A stretch of 64,000 nucleotides of DNA from Glaesserella australis. GTDB lineage: Bacteria; Pseudomonadota; Gammaproteobacteria; Enterobacterales; Pasteurellaceae. A program made the translations under genes and the position numbers. Where the stretch lies: assembly GCF_003260095.1 (NCBI RefSeq), contig NZ_PTPX01000001.1:92941-156940 (forward strand), in the 5' to 3' direction. The notes below the pieces were generated by a model, which saw only the letters and a list, made by a program, of their open reading frames with translations, was not told the DNA's origin and did no database searches. Shown one piece after another: positions 63,995 through 64,000 of the stretch (within the stretch, counting starts at the first letter, position 1; each line of letters starts with the position of its first letter).

Positions 63995-64000
63995 CTTTTT

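Overview
This window is chromosomal DNA of a Pasteurellaceae bacterium, most likely Actinobacillus in the broad sense or a close relative such as Mannheimia. The main evidence is the Apl-type uptake signal sequence (core ACAAGCGGT), found in both orientations over most of the window and often as terminator-like dyads. Gene content agrees: asnC/asnA, hfq-hflX, rpoZ-spoT, hutX/hutZ and murI next to a likely rRNA promoter. No RNA gene body lies fully inside the window.

Region 1 (1-9784) is an AT-rich island without uptake sequences. It reads as one end of a Tn7-like transposon inserted in comM. The outermost bases TGTTAA follow a comM Gly codon and supply a Cys codon and a stop, and two 14-bp direct repeats 20 bp apart look like TnsB-type sites. 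Cargo from the right: a 582-aa protein with distant TnsE-like character, a three-gene phosphorelay/nucleosidase operon that matches the Detocs anti-phage system (dtcA-dtcB-dtcC), a decayed small gene, an XRE regulator and a cluster of small exported proteins running off the left edge.

Region 2 (9.8-23.5 kb) is mostly core: truncated comM with a competence-type (CRP-S-like) site, ubiF, a heme-use locus (hutX-hutZ opposite a TonB-dependent receptor and two TbpB-barrel surface lipoproteins), miaA-hfq-hflX, udp and asnC/asnA.

Region 3 (23.5-44 kb) is an accessory-rich stretch of small regulator/effector modules: MarR/DHA2/PACE efflux, metallo-beta-lactamase-fold hydrolases, AraC, Crp/Fnr, LysR and TetR regulators, Fsr-like MFS, MerR/CDF metal export, reductases, a DUF4143 ATPase and two HXXEE membrane proteins. 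It holds three broken genes (aldo-keto reductase, rhuM-like, ferric-reductase-like), hairpins built on a neisserial-type uptake motif and several Haemophilus-type uptake cores, so parts of it may have arrived by transformation from other genera.

Region 4 (44-64 kb) returns to core genes (tldD, prmA, eptA, ygiW, rpoZ, spoT, malY/permease with an XRE regulator, recG, ubiC, murI) plus an ATP-grasp/esterase group and a REP-like array next to a RAYT-type Y1 transposase. The window ends in a strong promoter and a 13-bp hairpin, probably the start of an rRNA operon.
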